From positions 1 through 64,000 of the forward strand of contig JAKFVC010000078.1 of the NCBI GenBank assembly GCA_021732415.1: 64,000 bases of DNA, read 5' to 3'. This document shows positions 25,777 to 33,464 of this stretch, in pieces. This DNA is from Planctomycetaceae bacterium (GTDB lineage: Bacteria > Planctomycetota > Planctomycetia > Planctomycetales > Planctomycetaceae). A program made the position numbers and the translations under genes. The notes under the pieces were generated by a model, which saw only the letters and a list, made by a program, of their open reading frames with translations, was not told the DNA's origin and did no database searches. Each line of letters begins with the position of its first letter. Position 1 is the stretch's first letter.

Positions 25777-25881
25777 CGTGGGACGGGTCTCCAGGCCCGT
25801 CCGTCCAGTGCCTTCGTAACTTAAAGCTCAATCAAGAAGCCATATTTCGCAGGACGGACGGGCCTGGAGACCCGTCCCACG
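25777..25881. repeat. GGGACGGGTCTCCAGG inverted repeat, family R8, copy 2
   Basis: The arms gtgggacgggtctccaggcc and ggcctggagacccgtcccac flank a 40-base spacer, forming a long stem. A nested relative is at 11076..11299 and a half-copy at 6633..6660. It lies between hisC and the hydrolase gene. Confidence 0.9.
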
Positions 25882-25885
25882 ATAC

Positions 25886-26962
25886 TTACACAATCTCTTT
25901 TAAGGCGGCTAACAACTGATCGATTTCTGGGTCTGTTCCGACGGTGATTCTCAGGCCGCTGACTTCTCCTGTGGGAGAATGAGCGTAGTTCGGGAAGACC
26001 ATGAAACGGACCAGGATCTTGCGTTCTTTCAGCCGCTCATAAAGCTGTTTGTGGGGGATCGTGGCATGGGTGGTCCAGACAAAATTTGCCTGGCTGGGAA
26101 CGACATTAAAGCCGAGTTGCTGTAACGCAGCACTCAGTCGCCCGCGAGTGGCCCGGATCTTGGCCGTGTTAGACAGCATCCACTCCTGGTCTTCGATCGC
26201 CGCAGTGCCTCCCGCCAGTGACAGCTTGTCGCAGTTGTAGCTGTCCTTCATCTTGCGCATCCCGGAGATCAAGTCCGGATGAGCGAGGGCAAAGCCGACT
26301 CGCAGGCCTGCAAGACTGTAGGATTTACTGAGGCTGCGGGTGACGACGATCTGTTTGCCGCGTGAGCTTTTCAGAAGCTCGCCCTTGTGCGGCTGATCGG
26401 CGAAGTCCCCATAGGCTTCATCCAGGACTAGCAAGCCTCGGGGCGGGACCAGACTCTCGATGTCTTTGTCGCTCCAACGATTGCCCGTGGGGGAATTGGG
26501 ATTCGGCAGGATCACCATCTTGGCCTTCGCCGCTGCGGCTTGAGCCGTAGGCATGTCCCAGGACCAGTCAGGTTTCAGTTGGAGGCGTTCATGCCTGCCA
26601 CCCTGCAGGTCGACGAGGGTCTCATAGAGGATATAGCTGGGATAGGGATAGACGACGAGATCGTCCGCGTTGATGAAACACCGCATCAGGATTGTCAGAT
26701 TCTCGTCGCTGCCGTTGGCGGGCAAGACCCAGTCGGGATCGACCTGAAACAACTTTCCGACGGCCTCGCGGAACTTGGTGCTCAACGGATCGGGATAGAG
26801 ATTCAAGCGATCCCGGATCACCCGTTCGAGGGCCTCGAGGACGCGCGGCGATGGCGGATAGGGGTTCTCGTTGGTGTTGAGTTTGACCCAGCCGGTATCC
26901 TGGGGTTGCTCACCGGGGACGTAACCATGGATGGCATCAACATTGGGACGGAAGAAACTCAT
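25886..26962 (-). CDS. hisC: Histidinol-phosphate aminotransferase
   Basis: A 358-residue PLP enzyme of aminotransferase class I/II, usual length for HisC (about 350-370). It interconverts histidinol phosphate and imidazole-acetol phosphate with glutamate/2-oxoglutarate in histidine synthesis. KLNTNENPYPPSPRV is the HisC N-terminal signature. LDEAYGDF carries the Asp that contacts the PLP nitrogen (181) and TRSLSKSYSLAGLR the Schiff-base Lys213. RITVG near the C-terminus fits the substrate-binding Arg. The rest of the his pathway is not in this window, so the gene is isolated. An aromatic aminotransferase role cannot be excluded, since HisC-like enzymes are sometimes broad. Confidence 0.92.
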   Translation of the reverse strand: MSFFRPNVDAIHGYVPGEQPQDTGWVKLNTNENPYPPSPRVLEALERVIRDRLNLYPDPLSTKFREAVGKLFQVDPDWVLPANGSDENLTILMRCFINADDLVVYPYPSYILYETLVDLQGGRHERLQLKPDWSWDMPTAQAAAAKAKMVILPNPNSPTGNRWSDKDIESLVPPRGLLVLDEAYGDFADQPHKGELLKSSRGKQIVVTRSLSKSYSLAGLRVGFALAHPDLISGMRKMKDSYNCDKLSLAGGTAAIEDQEWMLSNTAKIRATRGRLSAALQQLGFNVVPSQANFVWTTHATIPHKQLYERLKERKILVRFMVFPNYAHSPTGEVSGLRITVGTDPEIDQLLAALKEIV

Positions 26963-27020
26963 GCGGAGGGCTCAAAAGCAAAGGGGGAAAGTAGTACTGC
27001 GAGGCTCCAGCGGAGCCGTC

Positions 27021-27085
27021 GTCGCCCGACTCTCCGAGTCGGGTATCTGCAGTTCAAAGCACCCGACTCGGAGAGTCGGGCTACA
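27021..27085. repeat. Pair of GACTC palindromes, family R2
   Basis: Two facing R2 palindromes (gtcgcccgactctccgagtc and acccgactcggagagtcggg) form a large inverted repeat between hisC and the M81 gene. Its right end touches the stop codon of the M81 gene. Confidence 0.88.
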
Positions 27086-27086
27086 G

Positions 27087-28595
27087 TTAAGACTGACACC
27101 AGGCGGCATCCTCGGGGTTCGCGATTTCTTGCAGCGGCCACAACGGTTTGCTGATGTGGTCGAACTTGAGGCGTGGAAAGTTCGGGGTGGCACAGCCGGG
27201 ACCGTCGGCGAGCAGGATCGCTTTGCAGAACGGTTCGTAGTCGGCCCGAAAGCCCGCCGGTGATTTGGCGACGACCATGCCGCAAGTACGGGGATCCAAG
27301 CCAGCCGTTTCATAGAGCAGCGGCGTGCTCCCCGGGCCGGTCCGTTCCGTCAAGACGATGGAGACATCGCCCGACTTGATGACGGCGGCGCGGCCCATGT
27401 CGATGGGCATTTGTTTGCCGCCGTGACCGTTCAGGATGAACTTCATTGGTAGGACTCGTTCGACGGTCCCCTGTACGCGGACGGGGTTTGAGTACTCGGG
27501 CGAGAAGGTGGCTCCGACGTGCAGGTCGAACTTTCCGCCGACTCCTGCTTCATAGGCGGCCGCGACGGCATCGGGATCGACGACGAATGTGAGCGCACCA
27601 TGCGGGATGGGCTGTTGCTTGAGGAACTCGCGGAGCAGCGCCGTGGAATCGCCCGGGCAACCACTGTTTGTCGCGTCGGCACCGTCGCCAATCGCGATGG
27701 GGTGGCCACCGTGGGCCTTCGCCTTGGCGACGACTTCCTCGGGCGAGAAGCGTTCAATCTCGCACATGGCGGGGCGCAGACTCCAGCACTGATCGGCGAG
27801 ATCCTGCACGACCTTGTCGAATTCCCCATCCGGTTTGTCGGTGTGCAGCGTGATCGTCCACCCGAGCTTTGGGCAGTCCAGCCAGGGCATTACCATATAG
27901 AGACCGGCTGACAGCACGCGCGGGTCGCGTTCCAGGGCTTCCAGCTTGCGATACAGCGGTGCGGGGACTCCGGTGAAGGAGTTGTGGCTTTCGGCCGGAG
28001 TCATCATCGGGATCTTGCGATAATACTTGTGCGGGCGGGTACCGGATTCAATCATCCGTCGCAAGCCGCGGACGCCACGCTGGCCCGTTTCGAAATGGTC
28101 CAGATGGGGTGACGTGTGATATCCGACGAGCAGATCGGCGGAGTTCATCATCTTGGGAGTGATGTTCGCGTGCAGGTCGAGCGTCCCCACAATCGGCACC
28201 TTGGGGCCGACGATTTCACGGGTCAGTTGCAACAGGGCTCCCGTGACATCGAACTCATTTTCGGCACACAAGGCTCCGTGCAGTGCGAGAAATACACCGT
28301 CCACTTGCCCGGCAGCTTGCAGACCTTCGATGAAAGTCTGGCGGATCCGTTGCCAGGTCGGGACATCAATCGAACCCCACGGCCAGCACACCATGCGGGC
28401 TAGACCGACGAACTCGATGTCGGGATTCCACTGGGCACATTCGGCGACGAACCCACCGAGTTCCCCGGTTTCTCCATACTTGCCGAGGACATCGGGACCG
28501 GTCGCAATGCCCCAGTCCTTGAAATCTGAGAGAGTCGTCGGGTTACGATTGAACGTGTTCGTCTCTTGCCACAATTGGCCGACAGCAATCCGCAT
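27087..28595 (-). CDS. M81 family metallopeptidase (MlrC-like)
   Basis: A 502-residue protein of the peptidase M81 family, named for the microcystin-degrading MlrC but common in bacteria that do not degrade microcystin. MRIAVGQLWQETNTF is the family N-terminus. Metal ligands are likely in TLDLHANIT, GYHTSPHLDHFETG and HGALCAENEFD; a C-terminal part contains IGDGADATNSGCPGDST. It probably hydrolyses a peptide or amide bond in the cytoplasm, with an unknown substrate. No signal peptide is seen. HisC precedes it in gene order but is separated by a repeat, so I infer separate regulation. Confidence 0.9.
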   Translation of the reverse strand: MRIAVGQLWQETNTFNRNPTTLSDFKDWGIATGPDVLGKYGETGELGGFVAECAQWNPDIEFVGLARMVCWPWGSIDVPTWQRIRQTFIEGLQAAGQVDGVFLALHGALCAENEFDVTGALLQLTREIVGPKVPIVGTLDLHANITPKMMNSADLLVGYHTSPHLDHFETGQRGVRGLRRMIESGTRPHKYYRKIPMMTPAESHNSFTGVPAPLYRKLEALERDPRVLSAGLYMVMPWLDCPKLGWTITLHTDKPDGEFDKVVQDLADQCWSLRPAMCEIERFSPEEVVAKAKAHGGHPIAIGDGADATNSGCPGDSTALLREFLKQQPIPHGALTFVVDPDAVAAAYEAGVGGKFDLHVGATFSPEYSNPVRVQGTVERVLPMKFILNGHGGKQMPIDMGRAAVIKSGDVSIVLTERTGPGSTPLLYETAGLDPRTCGMVVAKSPAGFRADYEPFCKAILLADGPGCATPNFPRLKFDHISKPLWPLQEIANPEDAAWCQS

Positions 28596-28669
28596 GGCAG
28601 CAGTTCTCTCTTCAGAAAGTCAATCGGGAAAATGGTTTGTTGCGTTTTGGCTAGAGGTCTGCGCTGAGT

Positions 28670-28790
28670 AAAAGTATGAGGGTACCAGAGTGTGAGCGTA
28701 TGAGGGTGAAGACAGCTCCCACTAGATTCAAGACTGCACTATCGCTCCGATACACACACTCTCTCCCTATCTCTCAATCCCTTGTCGAAC
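28670..28790. repeat. Diverged R3-type inverted repeat
   Basis: The stretch contains agtatgagggtaccagagtg and gagcgtatgagggtgaag, then complementary ctctctccctatctctc-type sequence. It is clearly related to 10371..10524 and 33279..33430 but less conserved. Confidence 0.6.
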
Positions 28791-28819
28791 TCCTCAACAT
28801 TAAGTGAAATCGATGTCAT

Positions 28820-28846
28820 TCGCCCGACTCTGGAGAGTCAGGCTAC
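28820..28846. repeat. GACTC palindrome, family R2 (CTGGAGAG variant)
   Basis: The sequence cgcccgactctggagagtca followed by ggctac is the same variant as at 32070..32096, differing from the GGAGAG form elsewhere by an altered loop. Confidence 0.85.
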
Positions 28847-29058
28847 GGCGAGGGGCTTGACTTCGCTCTCTAAAATAGAGACGCACCGACTACCCCTACC
28901 GGCACCAAGGTGATTTTACAGGGATCATCGAGAAAGTGCGATTAACGCATCGATCTCCACCAACGGAAGCCGCTCGCTGGCCGTTGGCGAGGTGATTCCG
29001 TATTCTAAGTTGATACACCAACTTGTATTACGCGCTCCGTACTGTGTTTGGCGAGAGC

Positions 29059-29082
29059 TCCGACTCAGAGAGTCGGGCTACC
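29059..29082. repeat. GACTC palindrome, family R2
   Basis: The sequence tccgactcagagagtcgggc followed by tac is another R2 palindrome, 48 bases upstream of the next gene's start. Confidence 0.85.
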
Positions 29083-29129
29083 GATTGAAGTTACGAGCCG
29101 TCGCCCAAGTGTGACAGAAGTCTGACCCA

Positions 29130-30782
29130 ATGGAAACCGAGTCGCCCCCCGTGCTGAGTTTCGATTCTGGACAGGCTGACACACGCCATCTCAAGGTTCC
29201 ACGAACCGATCGTGCGTGGCTGATGCTGCCCTCGGCGGTCGAGGCGGTTGACCTTGTTCAACAGAATTTGCAGGCTCTCACAGAAGTCGATCAGGACGTT
29301 CAAGGCTGCACCCTGTCACGCTTGCGGGCGTGGACCCGCGAGGCGGTCTTTAAAGCGGCGTGTGCTTACACTGGCACATGGACGTCATCGCTGCCGATAC
29401 AAGCAGAGAATCCCGACTGGTTCAAGGAGGCACCGTGGATTGTCGGCGGACATCAACCGACGCTGTTTCATCCGGGTGTGTGGGGCAAGAATTTTGCACT
29501 CGGTCGATTGGCGCGAAAACTGTCGGGTGTCAGTCTGAATCTGGTCGTGGATAATGACACCATGGCGTCGCAGAGCATCAAGGTTCCGGTGGGAACCGTT
29601 GCGGCTCCGCGAGTTGTTCCGGTGGCCTTCGACAGTTCACAGCTGAAACAGCCGTGGGAGGACGTCACAGTCCAGGACCGGCAGTTGTTTGAGTCGTTCG
29701 GTCAACGTGCGGCGGAGACCCTGCGCAGTTGGAATTATGAGCCACTGATTACGGAATTCTGGCCGCGAGTGGTCGCACATCAGCAGGTTTCTCGACGCGT
29801 GGCTGACGGTTTCACTGCGGCCCGCAATCAGTGTGAGCGTGACTGGGGTGTGGAGAATCTCGAACTGCCGCTGAGCCACCTGTGCCAACTGCCACCGTTC
29901 TTGTGGTTTGTCAGTCATATTCTCGCTCAGTTGCCGCGTTTCTGGACGATTTACAACACGTCAGTCCGCGCCTACCGCCAGCGAAATGGCATCCACAGTA
30001 CCAGCCATCCAGTGCCCGAACTGACGCAGATTGGTGATTGGTTGGAGTCACCGTTCTGGGTCTGGCGGGCGGGAGACCAGCGCCGATCGAGGTTATATGC
30101 GCGACGCAAGGGGGATCTCGTCGAGTTGGCGGTGGATGCCCAGGAATCGCTGGGACAATTGCCGCTGGATGGGGGCTGCGATGCCCAACAGGGCGTGGCT
30201 CGGTTACAGGAATTGCAGGCCGCGGGGCTGCATCTTCGGACACGAGCATTGACGACGACTCTCTTTAGTCGCGTCTGTCTGGCCGATTTGTTTGTGCATG
30301 GCATCGGTGGGGCGAAATACGACGAAATCACTGATGACTTGATTGAGCAGTTCTGGGAATTGCCGGTCCCCCGCTATTGGACCGTCTCGGGGACGTTGCA
30401 ATTGCCGTTGGGATCGCAGCCGGTGACTCAGGCGGACCTCGATCAACAACGCCGAAATCTGTGGGATCTGGAATGGAATCCGGCTCGTGCTCTGGCGGGA
30501 TCAGAGAAGCCAACCGTTCGCCGTCTGTGTGCGGAATTCCAATCAGCCCTGGCGGTGCCGGCGAAAGACCTGTCGGCGCGGCGTTCGAAACATCGCGAAT
30601 TGTCTCGTATCAAGTCTGAGTTGGCCGAGGATGCTCGGGAGCTTATTCCCTTGGTCAAAGCCCAGATTGAGGAGATCACTCGGCAACTTGCGGCCAATCG
30701 CATTTTGCAGGATCGCGAATATTCGTATGTGCTGTTTCCTGCGGAGAAGCTGCGAGATTTCTTGACGACCGATGAGCGTTAG
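29130..30782 (+). CDS. BshC-like protein of unknown function
   Basis: A 550-residue soluble protein I cannot assign firmly. Around residues 100-150, WIVGGHQPTLFHPGVWGKNFA and the following LNLVVDNDTM resemble the N-terminal nucleotide-binding-like region of BshC, the cysteine-adding enzyme of bacillithiol synthesis. There the motif is VTGQQPGLLTGP...AIRLA followed by PVFWIA. Around residue 385, DLFVHGIGGAKYDEITD is comparable to the family's GGPAEIAYF segment. The C-terminus (about 480-540) is a charged coiled coil, as in BshC. No bshA or bshB gene is nearby. Either a BshC relative with another substrate or a remote homolog is possible. Confidence 0.5.
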   Translation: METESPPVLSFDSGQADTRHLKVPRTDRAWLMLPSAVEAVDLVQQNLQALTEVDQDVQGCTLSRLRAWTREAVFKAACAYTGTWTSSLPIQAENPDWFKEAPWIVGGHQPTLFHPGVWGKNFALGRLARKLSGVSLNLVVDNDTMASQSIKVPVGTVAAPRVVPVAFDSSQLKQPWEDVTVQDRQLFESFGQRAAETLRSWNYEPLITEFWPRVVAHQQVSRRVADGFTAARNQCERDWGVENLELPLSHLCQLPPFLWFVSHILAQLPRFWTIYNTSVRAYRQRNGIHSTSHPVPELTQIGDWLESPFWVWRAGDQRRSRLYARRKGDLVELAVDAQESLGQLPLDGGCDAQQGVARLQELQAAGLHLRTRALTTTLFSRVCLADLFVHGIGGAKYDEITDDLIEQFWELPVPRYWTVSGTLQLPLGSQPVTQADLDQQRRNLWDLEWNPARALAGSEKPTVRRLCAEFQSALAVPAKDLSARRSKHRELSRIKSELAEDARELIPLVKAQIEEITRQLAANRILQDREYSYVLFPAEKLRDFLTTDER

Positions 30783-30833
30783 AGTTGGTCGAATTGGCAT
30801 GCACAGAATTCAAGATCAACCGTTTTGAAATCA

Positions 30834-31448
30834 TCAACCGATGCTAGTGTCGGTCTGATCCTTCCACGCGTCACGGACCAGATTGAGCATCCGCTGAATC
30901 GTCCGTCGCGTGTATCCGAGTCGCTCGGCGATTTCGTCGTTGGTGTAGCCCTCGAGCTTTAACATCACGAGCGATTCCAACTCCGGGTCGTTAAGAAGAG
31001 ACAGCAGTCGAGTACACTCTTCGGCCATCAAGGCGGCCGATTCAGGGCCCAGTTCCTTCGTGGGCATTTTATCCAATCGCGAATCGGCGCCCCCGAGGTA
31101 CGTGTGAACGTCGTGCGGAGTCTCTTGATTTCCGCCCCGTTTTTCGGCGGCTTCAATCTTCAGCCGGTCATTCGCCTTCCGCAGGGTAAACGTCGCCAGC
31201 AAGTGCCACAGGCCTTCGCTGCCGTCGAGTTCGCTATAGCGACCGTCCTGAATGGCGCGACAGAAATTCTCGAAGGCACTGAGTGTGACGTCCTCTTCAT
31301 CGAACCCGCCATGTTTGGCCGTTCGCAGGCGGGCTTTGGCGAGTTGATTCATCCGGCGGGAATAGCGGTCCCACAGGGCATTGGCCGCGTTGCGGTTGCC
31401 CTGCTTCAGTTCCTGCAGCCACAGAACGACGGATTCTGAATTTGTCAC
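30834..31448 (-). CDS. ECF-type RNA polymerase sigma factor
   Basis: A 204-residue sigma-70-family factor of the planctomycete ECF type (Pfam Sigma70_ECF style). Region 2 lies about residues 20-75 (GNRNAANALWDRYSRRMNQLA, DEEDVTLSAFENF). Region 4 is at about 150-195, with the helix-turn-helix LEGYTNDEIAERLGYTRRTIQRML. It directs RNA polymerase to an unknown regulon. Anti-sigma partners commonly adjoin such genes; none does here, although an anti-sigma-like gene lies at 23330..23752. The start ATG at 31448 fits the family N-terminus. The 0.9 kb upstream of it is gene-free. Confidence 0.9.
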   Translation of the reverse strand: MTNSESVVLWLQELKQGNRNAANALWDRYSRRMNQLAKARLRTAKHGGFDEEDVTLSAFENFCRAIQDGRYSELDGSEGLWHLLATFTLRKANDRLKIEAAEKRGGNQETPHDVHTYLGGADSRLDKMPTKELGPESAALMAEECTRLLSLLNDPELESLVMLKLEGYTNDEIAERLGYTRRTIQRMLNLVRDAWKDQTDTSIG

Positions 31449-31837
31449 AACTCGTTCCAGGGGAATAGGTTAACTGCGGATTAAGGGGCCTTCTCGATTT
31501 CGCTGTAAAAAATAATCCAGATTTCTTGGCGAAGTTTGTCACATCCGAAGGCGGTTCTTCCTTGAATCCGTATGAGTTGAACCAACCCTGACCACAGTCA
31601 CAAAGTTGCGGATGGAGTTTCCATCTGACGCTGACCATACAGGGGAGTCAATCGGAAAATCGAAATGCCTAGTATCCCTGAGGAGAGACGCTGGGCGTGA
31701 GATGGTCTAATCGACATGTTCCCTACACGAGGTCCCGAATCGAGAACGAAAAGGCCAGTTACGATCGTCAGTTCGTCCTTTCACTCCGCTGATTCCGGGT
31801 TGCATTGAGAGACCGGAATCACTGGAGGGGCATCAGA

Positions 31838-31861
31838 ATGAAGCCGGAGCGAGCCGCTTGA
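31838..31861 (+). CDS. Possible leader peptide MKPERAA
   Basis: A seven-codon ORF (ATG to TGA) preceded by GGAGGGG with seven bases of spacing, an unusually good ribosome binding site for this window. It lies inside the candidate RNA, about 35 bases before the terminator stem. It may be a translated leader that influences the downstream terminator, or chance. Low confidence. Confidence 0.2.
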   Translation: MKPERAA

Positions 31862-31892
31862 GATGCGAGAAACAACCTGAGGAGGTGGCAGA

Positions 31893-31937
31893 GACCGTCC
31901 AATTTTTATTGGACGGCTCTGTTTGTTTTTTGATACA
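31893..31937 (+). terminator. Intrinsic terminator
   Basis: The stem agagaccgtccaat/attggacggctct pairs 13 bases with one bulged A, closes with a four-T loop, and is followed by gtttgttttttg. This is the clearest rho-independent terminator in the window, yet no gene precedes it on this strand. Confidence 0.85.
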
Positions 31938-32069
31938 TCACGGCCATAGCCCGGACCTTTCACGACGCGACCTACAATGCTTGACTCTCCAGAGTCGAAC
32001 GAATTTCGAAGATCACCGACTCACAATTTCCCATAGGTGAGTGAACGAAGTTGATCGAATGATAGGAAT

Positions 32070-32096
32070 TCGCCCGACTCTGGAGAGTCAGGCTAC
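32070..32096. repeat. GACTC palindrome, family R2 (CTGGAGAG variant)
   Basis: Matches 28820..28846 base for base over cgcccgactctggagagtca and ggctacg. Confidence 0.85.
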
Positions 32097-32374
32097 GCGT
32101 CGGCCATCACCGTGTGAAAAACGGATTATGCGAGTTCCGCGTCGTGTAGTAGAAGCAGCGGGAGAATCTTGGTCCCGCTTTTGAGTCGCATTCGTTAAAG
32201 GTCTTGTTGTTGGCAGGAGGCAATGCCTCATTCGCAAAAGCCCGGCATTACAAAATGGACTTGTGATGGTCCGGGGTCACAATAGAGTGCGTTGCTGCCG
32301 GCGGAGAGTATGCAGGTGCTGCAGTTCGATATCGGAAATCATTGACCAGCTTGAATGAACCGGAGTCCGTTCTG

Positions 32375-32674
32375 ATGAGACATCGCCAGGCGCTAGTCAT
32401 CGTTGATTTCCTCGATGCTCATCAGACGTTGCGCAACGTTTTTGCCGAGCAGATCTACGCCCAGGATTGGCGGCGTTATCCGGGTGTGGCCAATGCGTAC
32501 TGCACGACCTTCCTCAGCGACGCTGCCGACGAAGAACTGGTCGCCCAGACCGAGGCCGATTTGTTGCAGGCTGCCGAAAACGCCGGAATTGAGGAATGGG
32601 ACGCCGTCTGTCTGCTGGACGACGAGGTCGTGGTGATTTCAGAAACCGGCAAGTCGCACTCGACGGCTTCGTGA
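32375..32674 (+). CDS. Hypothetical acidic protein
   Basis: A 99-residue protein without recognisable domain. ATG 32375 follows CCGGAG with about eight bases spacing; an in-frame TTG at 32342 would add eleven residues. It begins MRHRQALVIVDFLDAHQTL, then a helical acidic stretch (DAADEELVAQTEADLLQAAENAG) and ends VVVISETGKSHSTAS. It is soluble and has no signal peptide. Codon use looks like that of neighbours, which supports a real gene, but conservation cannot be judged here. Confidence 0.55.
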   Translation: MRHRQALVIVDFLDAHQTLRNVFAEQIYAQDWRRYPGVANAYCTTFLSDAADEELVAQTEADLLQAAENAGIEEWDAVCLLDDEVVVISETGKSHSTAS

Positions 32675-32685
32675 TTGAACACGCT

Positions 32686-32712
32686 TCCGTGGCCGACGCT
32701 GCTAGCGTTGGT
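32686..32712. repeat. Half-copy of R7 repeat
   Basis: The sequence cttccgtggccgacgctgct followed by agcgtt matches one arm of the R7 palindromes at 23785 and 44971, with one change (ggcc for ggcg). Confidence 0.6.
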
Positions 32713-32782
32713 GTCGATGGCAGGGAGTGTCTGATGAATCTCGGTGCGAAGATAGCAACGAGATTCTTGCGTTGATCTCGCT

Positions 32783-32807
32783 CCCCTCTCCCCGGAGTAC
32801 CAGGGCG
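32783..32807. repeat. Short dispersed repeat, copy 2
   Basis: Exact 25-base match to 8..32 at the left window edge. Confidence 0.6.
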
Positions 32808-32883
32808 TTGGGAGCCAGAATCATTCTCATTTCGACGTGAAATTGACCTCAAACGGTTCGCACACAAGTTAGCAGATCCGGCC

Positions 32884-33063
32884 TTACGCTTCCGTCTGGG
32901 CCTTCGCCATGCGTGCCTGGCAGGCGGCGATTTCCTCCTGCAGCCGTTGCACTTCGCGAATATCGTCCATCTGCTGCTTGGCACCGGACAATTGCTGTTG
33001 CAATAGTGTGAGCTTCTTCTTTTCGACCTCGATCTGCTTCTTTTGTTTCTTGTTGAGCGTCAT
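32884..33063 (-). CDS. Small coiled-coil protein (59 residues)
   Basis: An ORF of 59 residues from ATG at 33063 to TAA at 32884. The sequence MTLNKKQKKQIEVEKKKL continues through LLQQQLSGAKQQMDDIREV and LQEEIAACQARMAKAQTEA. The heptad-like hydrophobics, Gln/Lys/Glu richness and absence of glycine beyond one suggest a continuous coiled coil. No membrane helix or known domain is seen. The upstream segment (cgccacg) shows no strong ribosome binding site. It is the kind of small basic-to-acidic helical protein seen in planctomycete genomes, but the function is unknown. It was missed by length-limited ORF calling. Confidence 0.6.
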   Translation of the reverse strand: MTLNKKQKKQIEVEKKKLTLLQQQLSGAKQQMDDIREVQRLQEEIAACQARMAKAQTEA

Positions 33064-33464
33064 CGTGGCGAACTTGCATCCAGAGTTGTGGGTTCGGTGA
33101 ATCTGCGCGGCAACATTGCCGAACGGGCTGCGTGGCGTCTATCCTATTTGAGACCATGTCCAAGATGCTTTTCGCAGAGGTCTGCGAGCAATCATCTCGT
33201 CAATGGTCGTGCATGGTATAGAATAAGGTTCGGCTCGCGAAAAAGAAATGCGCGCCCGCGAGCGGTTTTAATAGATGTTTGCGCAATTGAAAGCGTTTGA
33301 GAGTATGAGGGTGCGAGAGTGTCGGAGCACGGGAACTGAATTCGAGTGGACTCTTCTTTGCTCTCACACCCTCACACACTGGCACTCTCACACTTTTTTC
33401 CGACGCAAACCTTTTATTGAATCGCTATAGCCCGATTCCAATTGATCCCTCACCGCGACACCTG
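33064..33464. other. Intergenic region with one MITE-like repeat
   Basis: This 401-base gap between divergent genes holds an R3 unit at 33279..33430. The remainder has a TATAGAAT box near 33217 that could be a promoter element, though no matching upstream box is clear. Confidence 0.45.
33279..33430. repeat. MITE-like inverted repeat, family R3, copy 2
   Basis: Shares both ends and most of its arms with 10371..10524 (gagagtatgagggtgcgaga, ctcacacactggcactctca). The right end lies 35 bases before the ATG of the next gene, so the element forms much of that gene's leader. Confidence 0.85.

Larger units (their letters stand above)
28596..29129. other. Intergenic region rich in repeats
   Basis: This 534-base gap between divergent genes contains an R3-like unit (28670..28790) and R2 palindromes at 28820..28846 and 29059..29082. 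I see no gene. Bases 28850..29055 show nothing I can name. Confidence 0.6.
31791..31937 (+). ncRNA. Candidate small RNA or leader ending at an intrinsic terminator
   Basis: The region folds by eye into three or four local hairpins. First is gattccgg...ccggaatc (31791-31820), then gcatc...gatgc enclosing aag(c)cgg/ccgctt (31830-31866), then aacct/aggtg near 31875. A strong terminator follows. No open reading frame longer than about 20 codons ends at this terminator, so the transcript would be non-coding or a leader. A seven-codon ORF with a strong ribosome binding site (31838..31861) lies inside. It is not any RNA family I recognise, and promoter and start are unknown. Confidence 0.4.
31449..32374. 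other. Gene-free 0.9 kb region with candidate RNA
   Basis: This gap holds a candidate structured RNA with terminator (31791..31937), a short gactctccagagtc palindrome near 31982, and an R2 palindrome (32070..32096). Bases 31449..31780 would contain the sigma-factor promoter. Bases 32100..32374 show nothing I recognise. Confidence 0.6.
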
